A stretch of 64,000 nucleotides of DNA. Source: Burkholderiales bacterium. GTDB taxonomy: Bacteria > Pseudomonadota > Gammaproteobacteria > Burkholderiales > Burkholderiaceae_E. The notes under the pieces were generated by a model. The model worked only from the letters and a program-made list of their open reading frames with translations. It made no database searches and was not told where the DNA came from. A program made the translations under genes and the position numbers. This document shows, one piece after another, positions 16,251 through 24,491 of this stretch. Position 1 is the stretch's first letter. Each line of letters starts with the position of its first letter. The stretch covers positions 1 through 64,000 of the forward strand of contig JAPOKJ010000006.1 in the NCBI GenBank assembly GCA_029977705.1. Reading direction: 5' to 3'.

Positions 16251-17594
16251 ATGATGCCCACGCATGCGATTGCGCGTCACTGGAGCCCCGCGGCGCTGGC
16301 CGCCCTGGTGCAGCCCGAGCAGATCCACCGCGACATCTACCGGGATGAAGGCGTCTTCCAGGCCGAGATGACGCGACTGTGGGCGCGCAGCTGGTTGTTC
16401 GTCGGCCATGACAGCCAGGTCCCCAATCCGGGCGACTTCATCACCACGATCCTGGCCGGTCAACCGGTACTGATGATCCGCGGGGAGGGCGGTGCCATTC
16501 ACGTCCTGCACAACCGCTGTCCGCACAAGGGGGCGCCGCTCAAGAGCGAGCCGTCCGGACAGGCCGGGCGGGCGATGCGGTGCCCGTATCACGGCTGGTC
16601 GTTCCGGCTCGATGGCAGCCTGCTGGGCGTGCCGCTGCGCGCCGGCTACGAGGCCTCCGGCTTCGACAGCAGCCCGGCCTGCCAGGGCATGACCCGCTAC
16701 GGCGAGGTGGCGATGCGGCGCGGCTTTGTGTTTGCCCGCGCCGATGCGCGAGGCCCGGGCTTCGAACAGAGCCTGGGTGAACTGCTCGTGGCGCTCGAGC
16801 TGATCGCCGATCGCTCTCCCGAGGGCCGGCTGCGTGTGGCCGGCGGCGTCTTGCGCACCGAATTCGCAGCCAACTGGAAGATCTATCTCGAGAACATCAA
16901 TGATGCCTTCCATCCGGTGACGACCCATGCCTCGGCCACCCAATCGGCACAGACGGTCTGGGACGGTCAGGGGCCGGGCTCAGAGCCGACCCTGGCGGTC
17001 CGCCAGCTGCTGCCCTTTGCCTCGGGTTACCGGTTCTTCGAGGAGATGGGCGGACGGGTGCTGCCGCATGGGCACAGCATCCTGGGCACCCATGCCAGCA
17101 TTCACACCTCCTACGCTCACCTGGGCGATTACGGCGCGGCGCTCGAGGCGGCCCATGGGGTCGAGCGTACGCGTCAGGTGATGGCCTTTGCCCCGCAGAA
17201 TGTCGTCTTCTACCCCTCGATGGCCATCAAGGGTTCGCCGCAGGTGATGCGCGTGCTGCGCCCGATCTCGGCCGGGCGCACCGTTCTCGAGGCCTGGGCC
17301 TTCGAGCCGGTTGGCGCGCCGGCGGCCATGCTGCAAAGCGCCTTGCTCTACAACCGCCAGGTGTTCTCCCCGATGTCCATCGTCGCCCACGATGACTTGC
17401 ATCTGTTCGAAGGCATCCAGAGGCAGCTGGCGGCCAATGGCAACCCCTGGATCAGCCTGCATCGCGGGGGCCGGGGCGGCGCTGATGCTTGCCCGCCGCG
17501 CGAGGTCAGCGGCATCGATGAGGCCTTGCTGCGCAATCAGTACCAGGCCTGGGCCCAGTGCATGGGCCAGGAAGATGATGAGGGGGCAACATGA
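16251..17594 (+). CDS. Rieske ring-hydroxylating oxygenase alpha subunit (second copy)
   Basis: 447 aa. Rieske ligands are C90/H92 (CPHKG) and C111/H114 (CPYHGW). The mononuclear iron site ENINDAFHPVTTH gives D218, H221 and H226. The numbering is identical to the alpha subunit at 2235-3569, which supports the ATG at 16251 (14 bases after the V4R stop) rather than an upstream frame that would overlap the V4R gene. There is no strong Shine-Dalgarno; translational coupling to V4R is likely. The beta gene overlaps the stop by four bases. Electron-transfer partners are not encoded nearby. Confidence 0.92.
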   Translation: MMPTHAIARHWSPAALAALVQPEQIHRDIYRDEGVFQAEMTRLWARSWLFVGHDSQVPNPGDFITTILAGQPVLMIRGEGGAIHVLHNRCPHKGAPLKSEPSGQAGRAMRCPYHGWSFRLDGSLLGVPLRAGYEASGFDSSPACQGMTRYGEVAMRRGFVFARADARGPGFEQSLGELLVALELIADRSPEGRLRVAGGVLRTEFAANWKIYLENINDAFHPVTTHASATQSAQTVWDGQGPGSEPTLAVRQLLPFASGYRFFEEMGGRVLPHGHSILGTHASIHTSYAHLGDYGAALEAAHGVERTRQVMAFAPQNVVFYPSMAIKGSPQVMRVLRPISAGRTVLEAWAFEPVGAPAAMLQSALLYNRQVFSPMSIVAHDDLHLFEGIQRQLAANGNPWISLHRGGRGGADACPPREVSGIDEALLRNQYQAWAQCMGQEDDEGAT

Positions 17595-18079
17595 GTGCCG
17601 CCGATGCCCACCTCGCGGACCCGATCGCCTTCGTGTTGCATGAGGCTCGCCTGCTCGATGAGCAACGTTACGAGCAATGGCTCGATCTGTTCACGCCTGA
17701 TGGCTGGTACTGGTTGCCTGGCGATGCCCGTCATACCGACCCGCTCAACCAGGTGGCCCATCTCTATGATGATCATCTGCTGCGCCAGATCCGCGTGCGG
17801 CGGGTGCAAAGTCCGCAGGCCTTTTCACAGCAGCCTCGCGGCCGATGTCATCACCTGATGCAACTGCCGCAGATCGAGGCCGGGCTGGCAGGAGAGGATT
17901 CCCTGCGGTTGCGCACGGCCTTCATCTATACCGAGTTGCGGGGCGGGCGCAGCCTGAGCCTTCCCGGCATCGCCTGGCACGACCTGCGCCGCCAGGCAGG
18001 GCAGTGGAAGATCGCCTGCAAGCGGGTCGACCTGCTGCATGCGGGCGAGCCCCTGCCCGCGGTCGAGTTCTATATCTGA
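17591..18079 (+). CDS. Ring-hydroxylating oxygenase beta subunit (second copy)
   Basis: 162 aa, the normal family length. It opens with LLDEQRYEQWLDLFTPDGWYWLPG and ends with WKIACKRVDLLHAGEPLPAVEFYI, matching the SnoaL-like small subunit. It has no extension, in contrast to the beta subunit at 1412-2233. It is coupled to the alpha gene by ATGA overlap and is the last gene of the operon that starts at 10703. It is convergent with a MarR regulator. Confidence 0.9.
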   Translation: MSAADAHLADPIAFVLHEARLLDEQRYEQWLDLFTPDGWYWLPGDARHTDPLNQVAHLYDDHLLRQIRVRRVQSPQAFSQQPRGRCHHLMQLPQIEAGLAGEDSLRLRTAFIYTELRGGRSLSLPGIAWHDLRRQAGQWKIACKRVDLLHAGEPLPAVEFYI

Positions 18080-18104
18080 GTTGCCCCCCGGGCGCGCGCT
18101 GGCA

Positions 18105-18551
18105 TCAGCCCATGCGATGCAGCTCGATGATCCGCTTGAGCGTGGCCTTCAGGTCTTCGGCGCGATCCAGGCCGAAAGGCTCGAGGACGCGACGCTCGTG
18201 CTCTTGGGCCAGGGCGATCAGTTTCGAGACGGTGCGCTTGCCCTCGGCGGTAATTCGCACCCGGGTCACGCGCCGGTCGGCACTGTCCTCGAGCCGCTCG
18301 ATCTGGCCGCGCGCCTGCATGCGATCGAGCAGCCGGGTGGCGGTCGGGCCCTTGGTCAGCGACAGGGCAGCCAGCTCACCGGTGCTGATCGCCTGGCCGC
18401 CCGCCAGGCTGGCCAGTACCCGCCACTCAGAGACCGACAAGCCATGCGCGCGGACGACCCGGTGGAACTGCCCCGAGATCAACTCGCTGGCCTGACCCAG
18501 CAGGGCGGGCAGATAGTCGTCAACAAAGTCGGGTTTCGTGCGCAAGGGCAT
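18105..18551 (-). CDS. MarR family transcriptional regulator
   Basis: 148 aa winged-helix regulator: FHRVVRAHGLSVSEWRVLASLAGG, recognition region STGELAALSLTKGPTATRLLDRM, wing DSADRRVTRVRITAEGKR. MarR proteins usually repress and are released by small aromatic ligands. It lies between the end of the dioxygenase operon and the alkylsulfatase gene, and is the only MarR in the window. It is therefore a candidate controller of either operon, perhaps through the inverted repeat at 10646-10666. The binding site is not proven. Confidence 0.93.
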   Translation of the reverse strand: MPLRTKPDFVDDYLPALLGQASELISGQFHRVVRAHGLSVSEWRVLASLAGGQAISTGELAALSLTKGPTATRLLDRMQARGQIERLEDSADRRVTRVRITAEGKRTVSKLIALAQEHERRVLEPFGLDRAEDLKATLKRIIELHRMG

Positions 18552-18614
18552 GATCCGGGGTGGGTCCTGTTCAGGTGGAAGGGGCGGATGCAGCCGTTTG
18601 CAGCCGGGAAATCT

Positions 18615-20639
18615 TCAACGCGTGACGATGGGAAACAGCCCGTCGGGCTTGTCGAGCAGACTGAAAAAGCGTACCAGATCGAAACGGTTGCCGCTGACCG
18701 ACAGGTCGGGGCCGAGCAAGATGTCCTTCAATGAGGCGCTGCGGGTCAGCATCTTGACGAACAGGGGTCGGGTCAGGCTCAGGCTGACATCGGCATCGGG
18801 CGCGGGTGGCGCAGCCTTGTGGTGAAGCACCGCGTTGTCGATCCACAGGACGAAATGCTCCTGGCTGTCCGTGAAGGCCAGATTGACCTTCAGGTGCATC
18901 CCCTCGGCAGCCCGGGCATCGAGGCTGGCTGCCATCGCCTCGAGAAAACGCTCGACGGGTGTTTGCAACAGCATGTCGCTGACCAGGGCGCGATTCAAGG
19001 TGGTCTTGGGCAGGCCTTCGCGCAACTCCCGGGCCGCACTCAGGTAACTGTTGCGCCAGGTGCTCGATTCAGCGGCATAGCCCATCTGTTCGTAGGTGCG
19101 GGCCAGCAAAGCCTTGGCCGGGGCATGACCGTCCTGGGCCATCACGGCATGGTTGAGCAGCTCGGCTGCCCATCGAAGATCGCCGCCATCGTAGGCCGCC
19201 TGTGCCGCGGCCATCAGCTTGTCCATGCCGCCCGCCAGGGCGACATGGCGCTTGCCGGCATCGACCGGCGGGAGCGGGTCCAGGTTGGCCGGATTGCCAT
19301 CGTAGTGCCCCAGATAGAACTGCGCCACCGCCTTCACGTTGTGGCGCAGGTCGCCGTAATAGCCACGCGCTGCAGCCTGGCTGGCCAGGCTGGCGGGCAG
19401 GCGGATGCGATCGGCAATCTCGGCAGGCGTCAGGCCTGCATTGAGCAGGCGCACCGTCTGGTCGTGGGTGAACTTGTAGACATCGCGCTGCGTGACCAGG
19501 AACTGGCGGATGCGCGCCTGACCCCAGACCGGCCAATGATGCTGGGCGAACACGACTTCGGTGTCGCCCAACTGGTCGAGTGCCTGTTGCAGGTATGAAG
19601 ACCAGCGCAAGGCATCGCGAACCTTCGCGCCCCGTACCGGCAGCAGGTTGTGCATGGTCTGGGCCACGATCTCCGCACCACCATAGGCCTTGTGCGCCGG
19701 CAGATGGAAACTGAGTTCGGCCGGCGCTTCCGCACCGGGCATGTTGTGGAAGACGAAGGGCACACCATCGATCTTCATGGCCTGGTCGGCCTTGCTGATC
19801 AACAGGGTGGGCGCCAGCAGGCCGACCGTGCCATAAGCCAGGGCCTTGCCCAGGCCGGCATCGACATTGCCGGTGGCCGAACGCGGCAGGTCACGCCCGA
19901 ACTGGTAGATCGAACGCCTGCCCATGGCGATGCCGGCGAGCAGGTTTTCGCTGGTGGCTTCCTCGACAAAGCCTTCGGGCGCGATGATCGGGATCTTGCG
20001 TGCGGCTGCCTCCTGCGCACTGATGACGCCCAGCACGCCACCGAAGTGATCGCCGTGACTGTGGGTGTAGACAATCGCGCTGACCGGCCGCTTGCCCAGA
20101 TGCTGGTGCGCGAAGGCGATGGCCGCTGCCGCGCTCTCGCGGGCCGTGAGCGGATCCACCACGATCCAGCCGCTGCGGCCTTCGATCAAGGTCATGTTGG
20201 CCAGGTCAAAGCCGCGCAGCTGGTACAGCCCCTCGCTGACCTTGAACAGACCGGCACGGGCATTGAGCTGGGCATGACGCCACAGGCTCGGGTTCACCGT
20301 GGGCGGGGCCTTGCCCTCGAGAAATCCCCAGGCCTCGAAGTCGATCAGCACCTCGCCCGCAGGTCCGCGGATCTGGCCAGCGGGACGTGCGATCAGTCCG
20401 CGTTCGGCGTCCTCGAAGGCCTGCCTGGACTGCAGGTCGAGTTCGCCGGCACTTTGCCGATGGGCTTGTGCCGTGCTTGCGCTGATCGCGCCGGCAGCAT
20501 CGGACGCAGGCCCTGAGGGCTGGCAGGCGGCGAGCAGGGCCAGCGCGACCAGCCCTGCGACCAGGGGGAACCTGTGCCCGGGCCTGGACAGTCCTGATGC
20601 TGGCGAGGCCGATGGATGGCGGGGTATCGATCGGATCAT
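18615..20639 (-). CDS. Alkyl sulfatase (SdsA1/YjcS-like metallo-beta-lactamase) lipoprotein
   Basis: 674 aa. The lipobox LLAAC places the lipidated Cys in the N-terminal signal peptide. The metallo-beta-lactamase motif THSHGDHFGG gives zinc ligands H193, H195, D197 and H198. The central alkylsulfatase dimerisation domain (YFGDLRHNVKAVAQFY-like region, here GYYGDLRHNVKAVAQFYLG) is followed by a C-terminal SCP2-like lipid-binding domain ending in LVRFFSLLDKPDGLFPIV. SdsA1-type enzymes hydrolyse alkyl sulfates such as SDS to alcohol and sulfate. The envelope location is predicted from the lipobox. The Bug gene upstream ends 12 bases before the ATG, so they form an operon. Confidence 0.93.
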   Translation of the reverse strand: MIRSIPRHPSASPASGLSRPGHRFPLVAGLVALALLAACQPSGPASDAAGAISASTAQAHRQSAGELDLQSRQAFEDAERGLIARPAGQIRGPAGEVLIDFEAWGFLEGKAPPTVNPSLWRHAQLNARAGLFKVSEGLYQLRGFDLANMTLIEGRSGWIVVDPLTARESAAAAIAFAHQHLGKRPVSAIVYTHSHGDHFGGVLGVISAQEAAARKIPIIAPEGFVEEATSENLLAGIAMGRRSIYQFGRDLPRSATGNVDAGLGKALAYGTVGLLAPTLLISKADQAMKIDGVPFVFHNMPGAEAPAELSFHLPAHKAYGGAEIVAQTMHNLLPVRGAKVRDALRWSSYLQQALDQLGDTEVVFAQHHWPVWGQARIRQFLVTQRDVYKFTHDQTVRLLNAGLTPAEIADRIRLPASLASQAAARGYYGDLRHNVKAVAQFYLGHYDGNPANLDPLPPVDAGKRHVALAGGMDKLMAAAQAAYDGGDLRWAAELLNHAVMAQDGHAPAKALLARTYEQMGYAAESSTWRNSYLSAARELREGLPKTTLNRALVSDMLLQTPVERFLEAMAASLDARAAEGMHLKVNLAFTDSQEHFVLWIDNAVLHHKAAPPAPDADVSLSLTRPLFVKMLTRSASLKDILLGPDLSVSGNRFDLVRFFSLLDKPDGLFPIVTR

Positions 20640-20651
20640 GGCAGGGCAGGA

Positions 20652-21605
20652 TCAGCGCGGCGAGGGCGTCAGCAGCTTGAGCCAGCGCCGCGCTTCCGCA
20701 TCGACGTAGGCCTTGAAGGCGCTGCTGTCCAGAAAGGCCTCCTGGCCGCCCGAGGCGAACAGCCGTGCGCGCACTTCGGTGCTGGCGCAGGCCGCCTGGA
20801 TCGCCTGGCCAATGCGCTGCACGATCGCCGGCGGCGTACCGGCCAGTACATGGATGCCGTACCAGGACAGGGCCGTGGCCTCCGGATAACCGGACTCGGC
20901 CAGTGTCGGTACATCGGGCAGATGCGGCGAGCGCTGCTCACCGGTGGTGGCCAGGGCCCTGACCCGTCCGGTGGCCACCGCCGAGAGCGCGACCGATGAG
21001 GGAATGATCGACAACTGCAGCAGGCCTGCGGCCAGATCCGGCACCATCGGCGGTGCGCCCTTGTAGCCGACCGGTTCGAGCTGCAGGCCTGCCTTGAGTG
21101 CCAGCATCTGCAGGGCCAGGGCCTGGGTCGTCCCCGCACCGCCATCGCCAAAACGAAGACCCGGGTTCTTGCGGGCATGGGCCACCAGATCGCGCAGTGA
21201 TTTCCAGCCCGAGGAGGCCGGCACCAGCAGGAAACTGGGGGACAGGGCATAGCGCGCCACCGGCTCGAAGTCCGACAGCTTCCATTTGGCGTTGGCATCG
21301 GTGGCCGGGTTGACGAACAGGAAGTTCGAACTGACCAGCCAGGTATGGCCATCGGCGGGCGCGGCAAGCGAGGCGCCCACCCCGATGCTGCCGCCTGCAC
21401 CGGGGCGGGTCTCGATGATCAGGGGTTGGCCCAGGGTCGGCGCGATGCGGTCGGTGACCGCGCGTGCCATCACGTCCACCACACCGCCCGCCGGGAACCC
21501 GACGATCACCCGGGTCGGCCGGGAGGGCCAGGACTGGGCATGGGCCGGGTGGCCGGCCAGCAAGGGCAGGCAGCCAGAGATCTGCAGCAGGCGTCGTCGT
21601 TGCAT
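20652..21605 (-). CDS. Bug family (TctC-like) binding protein
   Basis: 317 aa. A twin-Arg-like leader (MQRRRLLQISGCLPLLAGHPAHAQ) precedes RVIVGFPAGGVVDVMARAVTDRI and the conserved TTGEQRSPHLPDVPTLAESGYP. The ATG at 21605 places the leader normally; an earlier in-frame ATG adds 22 residues unlike a signal peptide. It has no membrane partners. Co-transcription with the alkylsulfatase suggests a sulfated or carboxylated ligand, which is inference. Confidence 0.92.
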   Translation of the reverse strand: MQRRRLLQISGCLPLLAGHPAHAQSWPSRPTRVIVGFPAGGVVDVMARAVTDRIAPTLGQPLIIETRPGAGGSIGVGASLAAPADGHTWLVSSNFLFVNPATDANAKWKLSDFEPVARYALSPSFLLVPASSGWKSLRDLVAHARKNPGLRFGDGGAGTTQALALQMLALKAGLQLEPVGYKGAPPMVPDLAAGLLQLSIIPSSVALSAVATGRVRALATTGEQRSPHLPDVPTLAESGYPEATALSWYGIHVLAGTPPAIVQRIGQAIQAACASTEVRARLFASGGQEAFLDSSAFKAYVDAEARRWLKLLTPSPR

Positions 21606-21769
21606 GGGGGCGGTGCTCGTGGTCGTGGTGAGGGCAGGGGGCGATCGTTCCGGTCGGCAAGCGTAGCGCATTGCGGGACCGGGCGGGGCTTTTCACAAAT
21701 GCAGCCTGCGCCAGGCTCGTGCGCCGCGCCCTCGTGCATGATGCAGTGATCAAGCTCAGGAGAAAGATC

Positions 21770-22894
21770 ATGTTGCAGCAGTGTTCACGCGTGGGCCGTT
21801 GGCTTGGTGCGCTCGGCCTGGTGGCCGCCCTGATCGCCTGCGCTCCGATGGTCCAGCGTGTCGAGGGCAGCCCGGCCGGCAGTGGCGGACCCCGCTATGC
21901 GGTCGATGCCACCTGGCCCAAGCCCTTGCCGAACAACTGGATCCTGGGACAGGTGGCAGGCATTTCGGTCGCCCGTGATGACACCATCTGGCTGATTCAT
22001 CGGCCGCTGACCCTCACCGAGGACGAAAAGGGCGCTGCCCTGAGCCCGCCGCGCTCGCGCTGCTGCGTCGCGGCGCCGCCGGTGTTGCAGTTCGATCGCC
22101 AGGGTAACCTGCTGCGCGCCTGGGGTGGCAAGGGATCCGGTTACGACTGGCCCGCCAATGAGCATGGTATCTACATCGATCCCAAGGGCGATGTCTGGCT
22201 CGGTGGCAATGCGGCGACCGACCACATGCTGCTCAAGTTCACCCCCGAGGGCAAGTTCCTGTTGCAGATCGGGAAGCCAGGCGCCAGCAAGGGCAGCAAT
22301 GACCCCGAGCAGTTGGGCCGGCCGGCCAACATGGAAGTCGATGCCCAGGCCAACGAACTGTACGTGGCCGATGGCTATGGCAACCGTCGTGTCATCGTCT
22401 TCGATGCCTCCACCGGCAAGTACAAGCGCCATTGGGGAGCCTATGGCAATCGTCCCGACGATGCCAAGATCCCGGACTACAACCCCGAGTCGGCGCAGTT
22501 TGGCAACCCGGTGCATTGCGTGCGTCTGACGCGTGACGAGTACGTCTACGTGTGTGACCGCATGAACAACCGGATGCAGGTATTCCGCAGGAACGGCCAG
22601 TTTGTGCGCCAGTTCGTGTACGACCCTGCCACCCGCGGCTCCGGGTCCGTTTGGGACATGATCCCCACCGAGGACCCGGGCCAGCGCTACCTGCTGATCG
22701 CCGATGGCACCAACAATGAGGTCAAGATCGTGCTGCGTGAAACCGGCGCGGTGATGGGCAGCTTCGGTCGCCCCGGTCGCCAGGCCGGTGATTTCCACTG
22801 GGTGCACAACATCGCGATCGATTCGCAAGGCTCGGTCTACACCTCGGAGGTGGATACCGGGAAGCGGGCGCAGCGCTTCGTGCGGGTGCCCTGA
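21770..22894 (+). CDS. NHL-repeat beta-propeller lipoprotein
   Basis: 374 aa. The signal peptide has lipobox ALIAC with lipidated C24. The body is a six-bladed NHL/SMP-30-like propeller: repeated blocks such as HGIYIDPKGDVWLGG, ANMEVDAQANELYVADGYGNRRVIVFD, YVYVCDRMNNRMQVFRRNGQFV and IAIDSQGSVYTSEV. AGGAGA six bases before the ATG fixes the start. Proteins of this type in Proteobacteria often lie near catabolic genes, but their activity (lactonase, peptidyl-alpha-hydroxyglycine lyase or scaffold) is not defined. It is divergent from the Bug gene. Confidence 0.82.
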   Translation: MLQQCSRVGRWLGALGLVAALIACAPMVQRVEGSPAGSGGPRYAVDATWPKPLPNNWILGQVAGISVARDDTIWLIHRPLTLTEDEKGAALSPPRSRCCVAAPPVLQFDRQGNLLRAWGGKGSGYDWPANEHGIYIDPKGDVWLGGNAATDHMLLKFTPEGKFLLQIGKPGASKGSNDPEQLGRPANMEVDAQANELYVADGYGNRRVIVFDASTGKYKRHWGAYGNRPDDAKIPDYNPESAQFGNPVHCVRLTRDEYVYVCDRMNNRMQVFRRNGQFVRQFVYDPATRGSGSVWDMIPTEDPGQRYLLIADGTNNEVKIVLRETGAVMGSFGRPGRQAGDFHWVHNIAIDSQGSVYTSEVDTGKRAQRFVRVP

Positions 22895-22908
22895 GGCTGG
22901 AGCACCGG

Positions 22909-22928
22909 GCCGCCTGGTGTCAGGCGGC
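22909..22928. repeat. Convergent intergenic hairpin
   Basis: A perfect 8-bp stem (GCCGCCTG at 22909-22916, CAGGCGGC at 22921-22928) with a 4-base loop lies between the convergent NHL lipoprotein and thiolase genes. There is no T run on either side, so it may aid termination or mRNA stability but is not a classical terminator. Confidence 0.5.
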
Positions 22929-22942
22929 GTATCCGATGCTGA

Positions 22943-24178
22943 TCAGACCCGTTCGATGATGATCGCCGGCGCCATGCCGCCCGCGGCGCACATCGTCACC
23001 AGGCCGCGCTTGAGGTCGCGACGCTCGAGTTCGTCGAGCACGGTGCCGATCAGGATCGAGCCGGTGGCACCGATCGGGTGACCCAGCGCGATCGAGCCGC
23101 CATTGACGTTGACCTTGCTGCGGTCCAGCTTGAGGTCGCGGATGAATTTTTCGGACACGACAGCGAAGGCCTCGTTGATCTCGAACAGGTCGATGTCATC
23201 GATGGTCAGGCCAGCGCGCTGAAGGGCCTTGCGGGCGGCAGGCACGGGCGCGTTGAGCATCAGGGTCGGGGAATCGCCGACATTGACGGCGGCGATGATG
23301 CGGGCGCGCGGCTTCAGGCCGTTCTTCTTGGCATAGGCCGGCGAGGCCAGCAGCAGGGCGGCGGCCCCATCGACGACGCCGGAGGAATTGCCGGCATGGT
23401 GCACATGCTCGATCTTCAGGTCGGGATACTTGGCCAGGATCAGGCTGCGATAGGTGGTGCCCCGGTCATCGAGCGGCACATCGGCCAGCGCGGTGAAGGC
23501 CGGCTTGATCTGCGACAGCCCTTCCAGGGTGGTCTGCGGGCGGGGATACTCGTCGTGATCCAGGGCCAGCGTGCCATCGACCCTGTGGATCGGGACGATG
23601 CTCTTCTTGAAGTGGCCGTTGGCGATGGCGTAGGCGGCCTTGCGCTGGCTCTCCAGCGCATGGGCATCCAGGTCGGCGCGTGAGATGCCTTCCAGGGTGG
23701 CCACCGCATCGGCGCATACGCCCTGATGCGATTGCGGGTGCTGGGCGCGCAGGTGCAGGTTGCCGGCGTCCATCATCATCGGGCCGTCATCGCTGCGTCG
23801 GCCGGGCATGGACATCATCTCGGTGCCACCGGCAATCATCAGGTCCTCGAAGCCGGACATGATGCTGGCAGCGGCCAGGCTCACAGAGGTGATGCCCGAG
23901 CCGCAGAAGCGGTCCAGTGTGACGCCGCTGGCACGGATGTCGTAGCCGGCATCGAGCGCGGCCATGCGGCCCAGGTCGCCGGCCTGCGGGCCGCGTTGGG
24001 CGCTGGTGCCCCAGATGATGTCATCGACCTCGGCCGTGTTGATGCCTGTGCGTTCGGCCAGGGCCTTGAGCACGGCGGCGGCCAAGTGCTGGGGATGCAT
24101 GTCGGCCAATGCGCCTTTGCCAGCCTTGCCGATGCCGCGCGGTGAGCGGCAGGCGTCGATGATCAGAGCTTCAGTCAT
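22943..24178 (-). CDS. Acetyl-CoA C-acyltransferase (thiolase, FadA-like)
   Basis: 411 aa. Nucleophile C92 (DRFCGSGI), NEAF, GHPIGATG and C-terminal CAAGGMAPA are all present. Residues 120-150 (GTEMMSMPGRRSDDGPMMMD) are the variable loop. AAGGA precedes the ATG by about 9 bases. It is transcribed divergently from hpd across an AT-rich region. It catalyses thiolytic cleavage of 3-ketoacyl-CoA. It is closer in style to degradative FadA-type enzymes than the thiolase at 8270, which is an impression from motifs only. Confidence 0.92.
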   Translation of the reverse strand: MTEALIIDACRSPRGIGKAGKGALADMHPQHLAAAVLKALAERTGINTAEVDDIIWGTSAQRGPQAGDLGRMAALDAGYDIRASGVTLDRFCGSGITSVSLAAASIMSGFEDLMIAGGTEMMSMPGRRSDDGPMMMDAGNLHLRAQHPQSHQGVCADAVATLEGISRADLDAHALESQRKAAYAIANGHFKKSIVPIHRVDGTLALDHDEYPRPQTTLEGLSQIKPAFTALADVPLDDRGTTYRSLILAKYPDLKIEHVHHAGNSSGVVDGAAALLLASPAYAKKNGLKPRARIIAAVNVGDSPTLMLNAPVPAARKALQRAGLTIDDIDLFEINEAFAVVSEKFIRDLKLDRSKVNVNGGSIALGHPIGATGSILIGTVLDELERRDLKRGLVTMCAAGGMAPAIIIERV

Positions 24179-24491
24179 GGGGGATCCTTGTCGATTCAGG
24201 GTTGGAAGTGATGGCGTCGATGGTATCTCGCAACGGCGCCCGGCAGGGCATGCCGGACCGGCTTTTCGACTCCGGCGGGGAGCGGCCCGGACTGGCCAGT
24301 CCGCATCCGGGACTGGCAGGCGACAGGATGGATTGCGGCGATATCGTTTTCAGTTGCAAGAAATGATCAAATAATGATATTTATAAGCAATATAATTGCA
24401 TATAAATCGGATTTTACCGTTCAATACGAACGCCGATTGCGCGCCACATGGCCTATTGTTTCCGATATCAACCTGCACCGGAGACACGCCC
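24179..24491. promoter_or_regulatory. 313-base divergent region between thiolase and hpd
   Basis: No gene is seen here. The left part (to about 24345) is GC-rich. Bases 24350-24425 form the most AT-rich island near these genes. A consensus -10 TATAAT (24391-24396) sits inside the near-palindrome GCAATATAATTGC; at 17-18 bases upstream the -35 is poor, as in activator-dependent or regulated promoters. The elements TGATCAAATAATGATA around 24364-24379 could be operator sequence. This probably drives hpd, whose ATG is 96 bases beyond the -10 box, leaving a long leader with CCGGAGA as ribosome-binding site. Confidence 0.55.

Noticed and set aside
22909-22928. Hairpin as a Rho-independent terminator
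   Set aside because: The stem is good but there is no T run on either strand, so only a generic hairpin is annotated.
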